The notes under the pieces: model-generated
The model's input: only the letters and a program-made list of their open reading frames with translations
Databases searched by the model: none
Told to the model about the DNA's origin: nothing
Program-made: the position numbers and the translations under genes
In this document: piece by piece, positions 36,398-45,516 of the stretch
Layout: the number at the start of each line of letters is the position of its first letter
Position numbering within the stretch: the first letter of the stretch is position 1
NCBI RefSeq assembly: GCF_900197855.1
Contig: NZ_FZMQ01000005.1
Coordinates: forward strand, 212,175 to 276,174
Direction of reading: 5' to 3'
DNA length: 64,000 nt
Source: Helicobacter cynogastricus
Lineage (GTDB): Bacteria; Campylobacterota; Campylobacteria; Campylobacterales; Helicobacteraceae

Positions 36398-37369
36398 TTA
36401 AAGGGCGGGGAGTTCGTAAATAATTTCATTATTTGTTATTTGTATCTTGCCCGCATAGTGTTTCAAAGCGATATAAAAAGGCCACTCTAAAGGCTTTTTG
36501 GATGTAAATATTAACTGGCTTAGTTTATACCCGTTGAGTCTGCTACCTTCGATAAGAGTGATCGTATTGGGATTACAAGTATGAACATAACTAACAAATT
36601 TAGGACCACAATAAGTTTTAGCACACGATGCAAGCGCATATTTAAGCGTGCCAGTATCTTCAAGTGGAAACAACAAATCTCTTGTAGAAACATTGGCAAA
36701 AACATATATTAGTAGGACAAGCTGATACGCGCGCGCAAATCGACTTTCATAATGCAATTGGTGCATTATGTCCCATCTCTCTATTTCAAATAGTTCGGTA
36801 TAATTTTGAAACAACTTCCTTAAAATAGTTTTACCACTTTCTAAATCTTGGACATTGAAAAGTCGAGCTTTAAGCTGAGAATACGCTTTAAGATAGCTAG
36901 AAATCGTGTAGGGAGCGATTTTTTCTAGCGCCATTTGTTTTAAGTTATCCTCTTGTTGCTGGTAGCAAGAATGCAGGGCTTGCTGGTGTTGGGCTAGGCG
37001 TTGTTGGTATTCTTGTTGCTGTTTGGTAAGCTGGTCTTGTAGATTTATCAAGCGCTCTAGCTGGGCTTTGGTTGCTTGTTCTTTATCTGATAGGGCTTTT
37101 TGTTGGTTTAAAATTTGTGCGATCGTTTCTTGATCTACACCGATCCCAAACACCCCACACAAGGCTTTTAAAATCTCAGTATCTTGCGTGGCTGTGATCG
37201 CCTCGATGCCTGCTAATTCGTTTTGATACCCCCTCGATCTAAGCCAACGCCATAAGGTGTTAGTTTTGTAGTGTTCCAGCACATCTAAAAGATTAAAATG
37301 CTCTTTGAGTTGTTCTAGGCTGGTGATCTTCTCCCCATCACAAGTTAAAGCAAATTTAGCTAGTTTCAT
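36398..37369 (-). CDS. Coiled-coil protein with widespread N-terminal module
   Basis: This is a 323-residue protein. The N-terminus (TSLEQLKEHFNLLDVLEHYK, then LWRWLRSRGYQNELAGIEAI) matches a pattern I have seen at the start of many bacterial proteins of unknown function, often next to NTPases. Residues 127-170 (EQATKAQLERLINLQDQLTK) form a coiled coil rich in Gln. The remainder is alpha-helical with no known domain. It is the first gene of the operon and probably carries the promoter in the 286-bp gap to the decarboxylase gene. It could be an adaptor or sensor. Confidence 0.5.
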   Translation of the reverse strand: MKLAKFALTCDGEKITSLEQLKEHFNLLDVLEHYKTNTLWRWLRSRGYQNELAGIEAITATQDTEILKALCGVFGIGVDQETIAQILNQQKALSDKEQATKAQLERLINLQDQLTKQQQEYQQRLAQHQQALHSCYQQQEDNLKQMALEKIAPYTISSYLKAYSQLKARLFNVQDLESGKTILRKLFQNYTELFEIERWDIMHQLHYESRFARAYQLVLLIYVFANVSTRDLLFPLEDTGTLKYALASCAKTYCGPKFVSYVHTCNPNTITLIEGSRLNGYKLSQLIFTSKKPLEWPFYIALKHYAGKIQITNNEIIYELPAL

Positions 37370-37655
37370 ATAATCCTCCTTAAAGATAAGCTCCCATTAT
37401 ACATTATGGTGCTTACTTCCTTGTGTAATTTGCGCTTAACTTTACATAACTTAAAGATTCTTGACTTTCTGATTAATAATATTTATGCATGATTCATTCC
37501 GTTGGTCTTGGACAGATTTAGGGGGTGTGCAAAAAATTGTTTTTAGATTACAGATAATCTTTTTATGCGTTTATTGTTTGTTAGTAACGATAAAAAGTTA
37601 TAATTTGAGTGTCATTAGTTTTTTTGATGTTTTTAATTTGCTAGGAGACTTCAAC

Positions 37656-39302
37656 ATGAAAACAACAATTGGGCAGTATTTACTAGATAGACTCAAAGAT
37701 TACGGGATTAAGCATATTTTTGGCGTACCCGGGGATTATAATTTGGGATTTTTGGACCTCATAGAAGACGATCCACACTTAGAATGGGTGGGGAATTGCA
37801 ATGAGCTCAATGCATCTTATGCTGCAGATGGTTATGGGCGTATTAAGTCTATGGCAGCCTTGCTCACCACATTTGGGGTTGGAGAGTTGAGTGCAATCAA
37901 TGGCATTGCAGGGGCGTATGCAGAGAGTGTGCCTGTGGTGAAAATCGTGGGGATGCCCTCTAGGAATGTTTCTAAGAATAAACGACTTGTACATCATACG
38001 CTGGGCGATGGCGAGTTTATGAAATTTTATAACATGTATAAAGAGGTTACAGCTACCCAAACTATTTTGGATAAACAAAATGCCAAAAATGAAATAGATA
38101 GAGTTTTGGCAGAGTGCTATTTGCAAAAAAAGCCTGTTTATATTGGGATTCCTGCAGATGTACCTAATATTCAAATTGCTATGTCATCCCCGCTACGCTA
38201 CAAATCCAAGAGCGATAAGAAAACCCTCAATGCCTTTATTGAGGCGTTGAAGCAGGAAATAAAGCAGGCCCAGTCTGTAATTGTGTTGGCCGATTACGAG
38301 GTGAATCGCCACTGCCTCAACCAAGCTCTGTACGATTTTATTGAAAAATCTAATCTGCCTATTGCTTCGCTAGCGATGGGCAAGGGGGTTTTTCCTGAGA
38401 ATCATCCTAATTTTATTGGAATCTATAATGGGATTTTGAGCGATGATAAAGTTACCGACGCTATTAAAAGTTCAGATTATACGCTTTTAATTGGGGTTAA
38501 GCTCACCGATTCGCTCACAGCTGGCTTTAATTACATTTGCCCTGAGCCCACGCCCACAATTGAAATCCACCCCTTTTATAGCAAAATAGGAGATAAGATT
38601 TATAGCGATATTTTGATGCAAGATGTTTTAAAAAAAATCTCTACTCTCAAATTTAACGCTACACTTCCTATTAAACAATCTGCCAAAGCCAAACGCAAAT
38701 TAGAGGGCAAACTTACCCAGCATGCATTTTTTCAAGTGATTGAACAACATTTACACCCTAAAGATGTTTTGATTGCCGAACAGGGCACTTCTTTTTTTGG
38801 AGCAATAGGGATCAAGTTGCCTGATGAGGTGTGTTTTGTGGGGCAACCTCTTTGGGGCTCGATTGGCTACACCTTTGGCGCGCTGTTAGGGACTTGTTTA
38901 GCTGATAAAAAGCGCAAAAATATTCTATTGGTGGGTGATGGCTCATTGCAACTCAGCGCACAAGAACTCTCAACCATGCTTAAAGAAAATATCGCTCCTA
39001 TCATCATTGTGGTTAATAACGATGGCTACACGGTGGAGCGTTGCATTCATGGACCTAATCGTAAGTATAACGACATCAACATGTGGCATTATACAAAGTT
39101 GCTTGAGGTTTTTGATGTCAACTTGCAACGCCGCGCACTCGCCTTTAAGGTTTCTAACATAGAAGATTTTTCTCAAGCCTTGAAGGACGCATACCAACAT
39201 TCCGATAAACTGGTTTTGATTGAAGTTTTGATGGATAGAGAGGACGCGCCCACCTTGTTGAAAAAACTAGGTGAGCTTTTCTCGGCACAAAATAGTTACT
39301 AG
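37656..39302 (+). CDS. Thiamine-diphosphate pyruvate/2-oxo-acid decarboxylase
   Basis: The start at 37656 (MKTTIGQYLLDRLKDYGIKH) follows AGGAG; an in-frame extension to 37485 has no ribosome site. The 548 residues are typical of pyruvate or indolepyruvate decarboxylases. The N-terminal Glu lies in NCNELNASYAADGYGR, the paired His in KRLVHHTLGDGEF, and the diphosphate motif is GDGSLQLSAQELSTML to NNDGYTVE. The reaction is a 2-oxo acid to aldehyde and CO2. Which substrate is used (pyruvate, indolepyruvate or branched-chain) cannot be set from sequence. It is unusual near H. pylori-type metabolism, which uses pyruvate:flavodoxin oxidoreductase. Confidence 0.85.
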   Translation: MKTTIGQYLLDRLKDYGIKHIFGVPGDYNLGFLDLIEDDPHLEWVGNCNELNASYAADGYGRIKSMAALLTTFGVGELSAINGIAGAYAESVPVVKIVGMPSRNVSKNKRLVHHTLGDGEFMKFYNMYKEVTATQTILDKQNAKNEIDRVLAECYLQKKPVYIGIPADVPNIQIAMSSPLRYKSKSDKKTLNAFIEALKQEIKQAQSVIVLADYEVNRHCLNQALYDFIEKSNLPIASLAMGKGVFPENHPNFIGIYNGILSDDKVTDAIKSSDYTLLIGVKLTDSLTAGFNYICPEPTPTIEIHPFYSKIGDKIYSDILMQDVLKKISTLKFNATLPIKQSAKAKRKLEGKLTQHAFFQVIEQHLHPKDVLIAEQGTSFFGAIGIKLPDEVCFVGQPLWGSIGYTFGALLGTCLADKKRKNILLVGDGSLQLSAQELSTMLKENIAPIIIVVNNDGYTVERCIHGPNRKYNDINMWHYTKLLEVFDVNLQRRALAFKVSNIEDFSQALKDAYQHSDKLVLIEVLMDREDAPTLLKKLGELFSAQNSY

Positions 39303-39315
39303 GGAGAAAGAGGGG

Positions 39316-40665
39316 TTAGACCTCTAGGTATTTGGTGTGAATCTTGTTTTGGCGGAAATCAGGGTTATCGAGCATGCTAAGATGGAAAGGGATAGTCGTT
39401 TTAATGCCCTCTACCTTAAATTCTTTAAGCGCGCGTTTCATTTTTAAGATCGCTTGATCGCGATTGGGAGCATGCACGATGAGTTTACCAATCATAGAGT
39501 CATAGAAAGTTGGCACGCTATAGCCGGCGTAAGCATGGGTGTCCAAACGCACGCCAATTCCACCCGGGGCGATCCAAGCTTTAATCGTGCCTGCAGATGG
39601 GTAAAAGCTTTGTGGATCTTCAGCTGTGATGCGGCATTCTATAGAATGTCCCTGCAAGCAGATATTTTTTTGTGGAGGGAGTTTTTCGCCTTCTGCAATG
39701 CGAATCATCCATTCAATGAAATTCAGCCCACTCACCATCTCACTTATTGTGTGTTCGACTTGTAAACGGGTGTTCATTTCCATAAAATAAAAGTCTTTAC
39801 CATTGCTATCTAGCAAAAACTCAAAAGTTCCCGCCCCCACATAACCGATGTGTTTGGCTGCTTTTGTAGCGGTTTCCAAAAGTTTAGTGCGCACAGAGGT
39901 ATCTAAAACCATCGCAGGCGTTTCCTCAATGAGTTTTTGTTGCCGTCTTTGAGTCGAACAATCCCGCTCACCAATGTGCAACACATTGCCATGTTTATCG
40001 GCTAAAATTTGCACCTCAATGTGCTTGGGGTCTTTGATAAATTTTTCAATATAGACGCTTCCATCTCCAAAGGCACTTAGTGCTTCGGTTTCAGCTGCTA
40101 GGTAGAGATTTTTTAATAAACTAGGGTCTTCAACTACGCGCATTCCCCGCCCTCCACCTCCATTAGCTGCCTTAATGATGATAGGAAAGCCGATTCGCTC
40201 TGCGACTTTAAGGGCTTCTTCATACCCACGCAAAACCCCCTCACTTCCCTCAATGACGGGCACACCTGCCTCTCTCATAACCGCTTTAGCTTTAGATTTA
40301 TCCCCCATCAAAGCCATTACCCTAGCATCAGGTCCGATAAATTCGATTCCATGATGAGAGCAAATTTCTACAAAATTTTGATTCTCACTTAAAAAACCAT
40401 AGCCCGGAAAAATGGCATCTGCCTCAAAAAGTTCCGCCGCACTAATAATGGCAGGTACATTGAGATAGCTCTCAGAGGATTTAGGTCCTCCAATGCACAC
40501 TTTAGCACTGGCTGTATCAAGATAATGTGCGTCTTTATCTGCACTCGAATACACAGCAATAGATTGTTTTCCCATCTCGGCAATGGTTTGGATAGCGCGT
40601 AGGGCAATTTCCCCACGATTGGCAATCAAGATGCGTTGTAGGTTTTTAGTTTTGGGTGCTTGCAT
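39316..40665 (-). CDS. accC: Acetyl-CoA carboxylase biotin carboxylase subunit
   Basis: AccC carboxylates biotin carried by AccB, the first step of fatty acid synthesis. The 449-residue protein has RILIANRGEIALRAIQ at its start, an ATP-grasp domain with KAANGGGGRGMRVVEDPS, the EVQILADKHGNVLHIGERDC segment and QVEHTISEMVSGLNF with the catalytic Arg region. Length and motifs are as in H. pylori HP0370. It follows accB after 8 bp on the minus strand. Confidence 0.96.
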   Translation of the reverse strand: MQAPKTKNLQRILIANRGEIALRAIQTIAEMGKQSIAVYSSADKDAHYLDTASAKVCIGGPKSSESYLNVPAIISAAELFEADAIFPGYGFLSENQNFVEICSHHGIEFIGPDARVMALMGDKSKAKAVMREAGVPVIEGSEGVLRGYEEALKVAERIGFPIIIKAANGGGGRGMRVVEDPSLLKNLYLAAETEALSAFGDGSVYIEKFIKDPKHIEVQILADKHGNVLHIGERDCSTQRRQQKLIEETPAMVLDTSVRTKLLETATKAAKHIGYVGAGTFEFLLDSNGKDFYFMEMNTRLQVEHTISEMVSGLNFIEWMIRIAEGEKLPPQKNICLQGHSIECRITAEDPQSFYPSAGTIKAWIAPGGIGVRLDTHAYAGYSVPTFYDSMIGKLIVHAPNRDQAILKMKRALKEFKVEGIKTTIPFHLSMLDNPDFRQNKIHTKYLEV

Positions 40666-40673
40666 ATAACCCC

Positions 40674-41171
40674 CTAAAGTTTTTCAATCTTGACAAGTTG
40701 TGTGCCATATTCCACTGCTGTCGCATCGTCTACTTCAATGGAAAGCACCTTGCAATCGCACTCAGCTTCAATTTCATTCATAATTTTCATAGCTTCTACA
40801 ATCCCGATTGTTTGTCCCTTTTTAATAATGTCCCCCACGCTCACATAGGGGTTTGCATTGGGGGAAGGGCGGTGGTAAAAAGTGCCTACCATAGGTGAGA
40901 GGATGTAATCTCCTTGTTCTTTAGTGCCATTAGAAACGCTAGCTGCCCCTGCAGTGCCGCTGAGCGCACAGGCACTGGCTGTAGGGGTTTGGATAAAGGT
41001 AGGGGGGGTTTGTGCAGGGACGGACTGACTTAAAATAGGTTCAGGATGAGAAGAAACTCTTTTGGCGTTTTTATCTAGGATCAGCTCTAGGTTTTCTAAT
41101 TTGAGTTTCATATGATTCACACCGCTTTGATCAAAAGAATGAATGAGGTCCTGAATATCTGCAATCTTCAT
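40674..41171 (-). CDS. accB: Biotin carboxyl carrier protein
   Basis: The 165-residue carrier has a helical N-terminal part (MKIADIQDLIHSFDQSGVNH), an Ala/Pro linker (residues 50-85) and the biotinyl domain with EAMKIMNEIEAECDCKVLSI, whose Lys in EAMKIM is the biotinylation site. The gene starts 55 bp before the dcd gene on the other strand and shares its promoter region. Confidence 0.95.
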   Translation of the reverse strand: MKIADIQDLIHSFDQSGVNHMKLKLENLELILDKNAKRVSSHPEPILSQSVPAQTPPTFIQTPTASACALSGTAGAASVSNGTKEQGDYILSPMVGTFYHRPSPNANPYVSVGDIIKKGQTIGIVEAMKIMNEIEAECDCKVLSIEVDDATAVEYGTQLVKIEKL

Positions 41172-41209
41172 AATTTTCCTTGATGGTAGATGGCTGGGAT
41201 CAGCTGTAG

Positions 41210-41215
41210 TATAAT
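41210..41215 (+). promoter_or_regulatory. -10 element (TATAAT) for dcd
   Basis: GTAGTATAATAACATG contains a perfect TATAAT, 32 bp before the dcd start. It lies in the 75-bp region divergent to accB. Confidence 0.6.
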
Positions 41216-41246
41216 AACATGATTTTTGAATCGTGAAAGGGCAGGG

Positions 41247-41807
41247 ATGGGATTGAAGGCAGATACATGGATTGAGAAGATGAGTTTAGAGCATCAAATG
41301 ATCACCCCTTTTTGTGCCAAACAGGTTTCTAAGGGGACTATTAGTTACGGCCTAAGTAGCTATGGCTATGATATTCGTGTGGGTACAGAGTTTTTAATTT
41401 TTGAACCTCAACAAAATGGCGTAGTAGACCCAAAGAATTTTGATCCCAAGTTGGTGCGCGCAGTGCACACAGAGGACGCTGTACTCATTCCTCCTAACGC
41501 CTTTGCTTTGGCCCACAGCATCGAACGCATTACCATGCCTAAGGATGTATTAGCGATTTGTTTGGGCAAGAGCACTTATGCGCGCTGTGGCATTATTGTC
41601 AATGTAACTCCCTTTGAACCCGAGTTTGAGGGGCATATCACCATTGAAATTTCTAACACGACTTCTTTGCCCGCTAAGGTGTATGCAAATGAGGGAATCG
41701 CTCAGGTGATTTTTCTGCAAGCAGATAGCGTTTGTGCGGTGAGTTATAAAGATAAGCGGGGTAAATATCAAGGACAGAGCGGAATCACTCTGCCAAAAAT
41801 TGGCTAG
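41247..41807 (+). CDS. dcd: dCTP deaminase
   Basis: Dcd makes dUTP from dCTP for thymidylate synthesis. The start at 41247 gives [19 protein letters not shown], matching the N-terminus I recall for H. pylori HP0372, and GGGCAGGG precedes it; the TTG at 41226 is too close to the -10 box. The 186-residue trimer-forming protein has [15 protein letters not shown], the [19 protein letters not shown] catalytic segment with its Glu, and [14 protein letters not shown] at the C-terminus. Confidence 0.95.
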   Translation: MGLKADTWIEKMSLEHQMITPFCAKQVSKGTISYGLSSYGYDIRVGTEFLIFEPQQNGVVDPKNFDPKLVRAVHTEDAVLIPPNAFALAHSIERITMPKDVLAICLGKSTYARCGIIVNVTPFEPEFEGHITIEISNTTSLPAKVYANEGIAQVIFLQADSVCAVSYKDKRGKYQGQSGITLPKIG

Positions 41808-41846
41808 GAAGCCAAGATACAAGATCAATGCGAGCCCCTCCTCTTT

Positions 41847-41866
41847 TTTCTAGGCTAGCCTAGAAA
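41847..41866. repeat. Perfect 20-bp palindrome at the end of the OMP gene
   Basis: TTTCTAGGCT followed by its exact reverse complement overlaps the stop codon of the leftward outer membrane protein gene. There is no loop and no clean T run on either side, so a terminator role is doubtful. Confidence 0.4.
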
Positions 41867-42439
41867 GTGAAAACATAGTTAACATACCAAGCGTAATGGC
41901 GTTTTTGTTTTTCAACAAAGCCCCAATTCTCAGGCACCATGGGAAACTTAATGCCCGCTTCAAAAGCAGAGTGTTTCATAATGCGCATTCTGCCACCCAC
42001 ATTAAAGAGGAATTGGAAAGCTGTGTGTTGCACATTCGCATAAGTGGCTGTATTGCCCGCAAGCTGGATACCACCCACAATCCCCATAGAGAAAGGATCT
42101 GTAGAGATGAAGTTCACGATTGCATCGGCTGCGCCCCCATAGGTATAAAGATTCCACTTATCACTATTGGTTAATCCTAACTGGTTGCTATTGTTCCAGT
42201 CTAAAAAGCCATAAATCCGACCACCAAACCATTTATTTGCAAAGCCTACGCCCCCAACCTGTACGCCCATACCATAAATATCCAAACCTTTTGCAAGGGA
42301 TCCAGTGTAGTTCCCTGCTTTACCTTGTTGGTAACCAAGACCCACAAAGAAACCATTTGTTTCTGCTTGTGCAACCTGAAAACCACCTAATGCCATCAAC
42401 GCCATAAATGCCAAGCCTCTTGTTGTCTTAAAAGCCATT
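41860..42439 (-). CDS. Helicobacter outer membrane beta-barrel protein
   Basis: The start at 42439 is taken for AAGGAG 7 bp upstream. The 192-residue product begins with a signal peptide (MAFKTTRGLAFMALMALGGF, cleavage after AQA). The mature part starts ETNGFFVGLGYQQG, has alternating amphipathic strands such as GGRIYGFLDWNNS, and ends YAWYVNYVFTF with a C-terminal Phe. This is the pattern of small Helicobacter outer membrane proteins in the Hop/Hor/Hom superfamily. The exact subfamily is not clear. Convergent with dcd. Confidence 0.8.
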
Positions 42440-42597
42440 TGAAAACTCCTTATCAAAATTAAAGATGTAAACAGCAAAGCGAATAGTGTTCCACTTTACT
42501 ATTTACGATCCACTCTATACATCGACCAAAAACTTAACGCTAAAGTAAACAGAAAACCATTTTTCTTAGATTAGGATAAGAAGGGAAATAAGGAGAG

Positions 42598-42672
42598 TGG
42601 CTCCAGATGTAGGATTCGAACCTACGACCAAGCGGTTAACAGCCGCCTACTCTACCGCTGAGCTAATCTGGA
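42598..42672 (-). tRNA. tRNA-Asn (GTT)
   Basis: On the minus strand the sequence folds as a tRNA: acceptor TCCAGAT/ATCTGGA, D arm AGCTCAGCGGTAGAG, anticodon stem-loop GGCGGCTGTTAACCGCTT with anticodon GTT, and T arm GGTTCGAATCC. CCA is encoded at 42598-42600. The anticodon assigns it to asparagine. Confidence 0.96.
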
Positions 42673-42784
42673 ATAAAAACTTTATTATACACAATTCTTT
42701 TAATATTTGTCAAGCTTTTTAGTTTACTCTTAAGCTTGCTGTTAGTAGTATGTGTCGTTTAAATTCATTCGTAAAGGTTTTTTC

Positions 42785-43039
42785 ATGTCTTTGTTGGTTA
42801 GTCAAGAGTGTATCGCTTGCGATGCCTGTCGAGAAGAATGCCCCACAGAAGCCATTGATGAAAACGATCCTATTTATAGCATCGATCCTGATCGTTGCAC
42901 AGAGTGCGTAGGCTATAGTGATGAGCCTAGTTGTGTGGGGGTTTGTCCTGTAGATGCGATTATCCCTGATCCGCACAACACTGAAAGCTCTGAAGAACTC
43001 CAAGATAAATACCAAGCACTCCGCGACTCTGAATTTTAA
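42785..43039 (+). CDS. fdxA: 2[4Fe-4S] ferredoxin
   Basis: The start at 42785 gives an 84-residue ferredoxin (MSLLVSQECIACDACREECP) of the type remembered from H. pylori HP0277. Cluster ligands are CIACDACREECP and CTECVGYSDEPSCVGVCP, the insertion of six residues in the second motif being the Chromatium-type form. It carries electrons for pyruvate or oxoglutarate oxidoreductases. The upstream in-frame ATG at 42752 is not supported by a ribosome site. It heads a run with ppx, waaC and lpxL. Confidence 0.92.
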   Translation: MSLLVSQECIACDACREECPTEAIDENDPIYSIDPDRCTECVGYSDEPSCVGVCPVDAIIPDPHNTESSEELQDKYQALRDSEF

Positions 43040-44503
43040 ATGGCCAAAATCACCACCATTATTGACATTGGTTCAAACTCTATGCGTATGGCTATCTTTA
43101 AAAAGACAAGCCAATTTGGGTTTTATTTGCTCTATGAACTCAAATCTAAAGTACGCATTTCTCAAGGCACTTACGAACATGGAGGGGTTTTACAAAAGGC
43201 CCCGATTAAAAGGGCTCTCAGAGCTCTTAGTGAATTTAGAGAAATTGCAGAGAAATATAAGAGTAAAAAACTTCTGTGTGTAGCTACAAGCGCGGTCCGC
43301 GATGCGCCTAATGCTCAAGAATTTGTCGCATTAGTGCGTAAAGAATGTGGGTTGCGCATTAAAGTGATTGATGGCAAAAAAGAAGCTTTTTATGGGGGTG
43401 TGGCTTGTGCAAATCTCTTGCACCATAAAGATGGGATCACTATTGATATTGGTGGAGGTAGCACGGAGTGTGCGCTCATCAAGGGGGGCAAAATCGTTGG
43501 TTTACTTTCTTTGAATTTGGGCACAATCCGCCTCAAAGAGCTTTTTTTTGACAAAAATGCGCCTTTGCAAAGTGCTTTAGATTTTATCCGTAAAGAATTT
43601 AGCCACATTCCCACCCACTATAAGAGCGCACAAGTCTTTGGAGTGGGGGGCACTATCCGCGCCATTGCAAAACTTGCTATGCGCCGTAGTAACTATCCCA
43701 TCGAGGCCGTACATGGGTATGAAATGGGTGTGGGGGAACATTTGGATTTTATCTATGAAATTGCTAGTAGCTCAGAAGCACGCTTAGAGGTGCTAGGTGT
43801 GAGCGAGGATCGACAAGATAGTATCCGTAGCGGTGCATTAATTTTATGGGCGCTTTTACAACACTTGCGCCCTGAAAAGATGATTGCAAGTGGAGTGGGT
43901 GTACGCGAAGGGGTGTTTTTGAGCGATATGTTGCGCAACCACAAACATAGCTTTCCAAAAGATGTTAATCCCTCTATTCTTTCTTTGCTCGATCGTTTTT
44001 TACCCCATGCCAAACATAGTCAAGAGGTCAAGCAAGTTTGTGTTAAACTTTTTGAGACTCTGCAGCCTCTACACGGCATTTCTGCGGACTATCTCTATCA
44101 TCTTAAAATCGCTGGACAACTCTCTAGCATTGGCAAGGTGCTAAACTTTTATGGTGCGCACAAGCATGCGGCTTATTTAGCCCTCAATGCTCTTAGTTAT
44201 GGTTTTTCACACCAAGAAAGGGCGATTATTTGTCTCTTAGTGCAATTTAGTCAGAAAAAAATCCCTAAAGATAGTAACATCGCTCATATCAGCGCGATCA
44301 TGCCTCCGATTTTAACTCTGCAGTGGTTGAGCTTTATTTTAGGTTTAGCTGAGGCACTCTGTACCACGCGCGTGCCCAAAGATATATCTTATATCCTCAA
44401 GGGCAAAACTCTACAAATTAAAAGTAGCAAAGAGCTTTATCTCTGTCAGGAGGCAATCCGCAAATTAAGTACACCCATTTCTATGGACATCGACTTTTTA
44501 TGA
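43040..44503 (+). CDS. ppx: Exopolyphosphatase / pppGpp phosphohydrolase (Ppx/GppA)
   Basis: This 487-residue ASKHA-fold phosphatase acts on polyphosphate or pppGpp. Motifs are DIGSNSMRMAIF (phosphate 1), ATSAVRDAPNA, IDIGGGSTECALI (phosphate 2) and GVGGTIRAIAKLAM (adenosine). A C-terminal HD-like helical domain follows residue 310. Which substrate dominates cannot be told from sequence. It starts directly after the ferredoxin stop and overlaps waaC by 4 bp (H. pylori HP0278 in position). Confidence 0.92.
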   Translation: MAKITTIIDIGSNSMRMAIFKKTSQFGFYLLYELKSKVRISQGTYEHGGVLQKAPIKRALRALSEFREIAEKYKSKKLLCVATSAVRDAPNAQEFVALVRKECGLRIKVIDGKKEAFYGGVACANLLHHKDGITIDIGGGSTECALIKGGKIVGLLSLNLGTIRLKELFFDKNAPLQSALDFIRKEFSHIPTHYKSAQVFGVGGTIRAIAKLAMRRSNYPIEAVHGYEMGVGEHLDFIYEIASSSEARLEVLGVSEDRQDSIRSGALILWALLQHLRPEKMIASGVGVREGVFLSDMLRNHKHSFPKDVNPSILSLLDRFLPHAKHSQEVKQVCVKLFETLQPLHGISADYLYHLKIAGQLSSIGKVLNFYGAHKHAAYLALNALSYGFSHQERAIICLLVQFSQKKIPKDSNIAHISAIMPPILTLQWLSFILGLAEALCTTRVPKDISYILKGKTLQIKSSKELYLCQEAIRKLSTPISMDIDFL

Positions 44504-45516
44504 AAGTGGGTATTATCCGTCTCTCTGCAATGGGGGATGTGGTTGTGAGTGCGGTTTTTTTACCTTTTCTCAAACAACGCTACCCTAGTGTCCAAATCCA
44601 TTGGTTTGTAGATTCCCTTTTTGCTCCCCTTTTACAATATTCTCCCTACATTGACAAGCTTCACATTCTTTCCTATAAGCAGACATTGCGTACTAAAAAT
44701 CCCCTTAAAATTTGGCGTTTTTTCCGCACCCTTAGAGAGATTGAAAACCTAGATGTGTTGATCGATATGCAGGGATTGCTCAAGTCTGCTTTCTTGGGAG
44801 CATGGCTATCTAAGAAGGCGTTTGTAGGCTTTGATCGCTCTTCGATCCGCGAGCCTCTAGCAAGCTTTTTTTATAACCACAAGGTGACCATCCCTTATAG
44901 TACACACATCCTCAAACGCAATCAAGCGGTGTTAGAGAAAGGTTTTAGCATGCTAGGCGCGTGCAAATGGGAGGATTGCTTAGAGCAACGCCATAAGGCC
45001 TTTCACTTGCCCTTGTGTCCTTCCCTCAGAAAGCTAGACAATCCACACTCTAAAATTTTATTTGTTTTAGAGGCTTCCAAGCCTAATAAGATTTATCCAT
45101 GGGAGAGCTTCGCACAAGTTGGACAAGCACTCCAAAATGTGGGGCTAGAAATCGTGCTCTTGTGGCATGCTCAACCCGATCATGCTAAAGCCCTTTACCG
45201 CGCTCTTAAGCCCTATATTCCTACCACCTTGCTCCCACCCTTACAACTAGATAGTGTTAAAACGCTAGTTTCTCGCATGCATGCGGTTGTGGGCGGAGAC
45301 ACGGGTATTGTACATTTAGCATGGGCATTGCAAATCCCTTCTGTAACCCTCTATGGCAACACGCCTAAGGAACGCTTTGAGCTCAAGGGAAAAGATCATA
45401 TCGCCCTAGTGGGCAACGCGCAGGCCAATTATTCTAAAAAAGACTTTTCGATCCAAAATATCTCCCCAAAACAGGTGGCACAAGCCATTTTGCAAGTATT
45501 AGGAGGAGTTAAATGA
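44500..45516 (+). CDS. waaC: Lipopolysaccharide heptosyltransferase I
   Basis: WaaC adds the first heptose to Kdo of the core oligosaccharide. The 338-residue GT-B glycosyltransferase (family GT9) begins MKVGIIRLSAMGDVVVSAVF, with the SAMGD loop of the acceptor side, and has DVLIDMQGLLKSA and the donor-site GGDTGIVHLAWALQIPSVTL. Overlaps with ppx and lpxL give a coupled cluster for envelope synthesis. Confidence 0.93.
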   Translation: MKVGIIRLSAMGDVVVSAVFLPFLKQRYPSVQIHWFVDSLFAPLLQYSPYIDKLHILSYKQTLRTKNPLKIWRFFRTLREIENLDVLIDMQGLLKSAFLGAWLSKKAFVGFDRSSIREPLASFFYNHKVTIPYSTHILKRNQAVLEKGFSMLGACKWEDCLEQRHKAFHLPLCPSLRKLDNPHSKILFVLEASKPNKIYPWESFAQVGQALQNVGLEIVLLWHAQPDHAKALYRALKPYIPTTLLPPLQLDSVKTLVSRMHAVVGGDTGIVHLAWALQIPSVTLYGNTPKERFELKGKDHIALVGNAQANYSKKDFSIQNISPKQVAQAILQVLGGVK

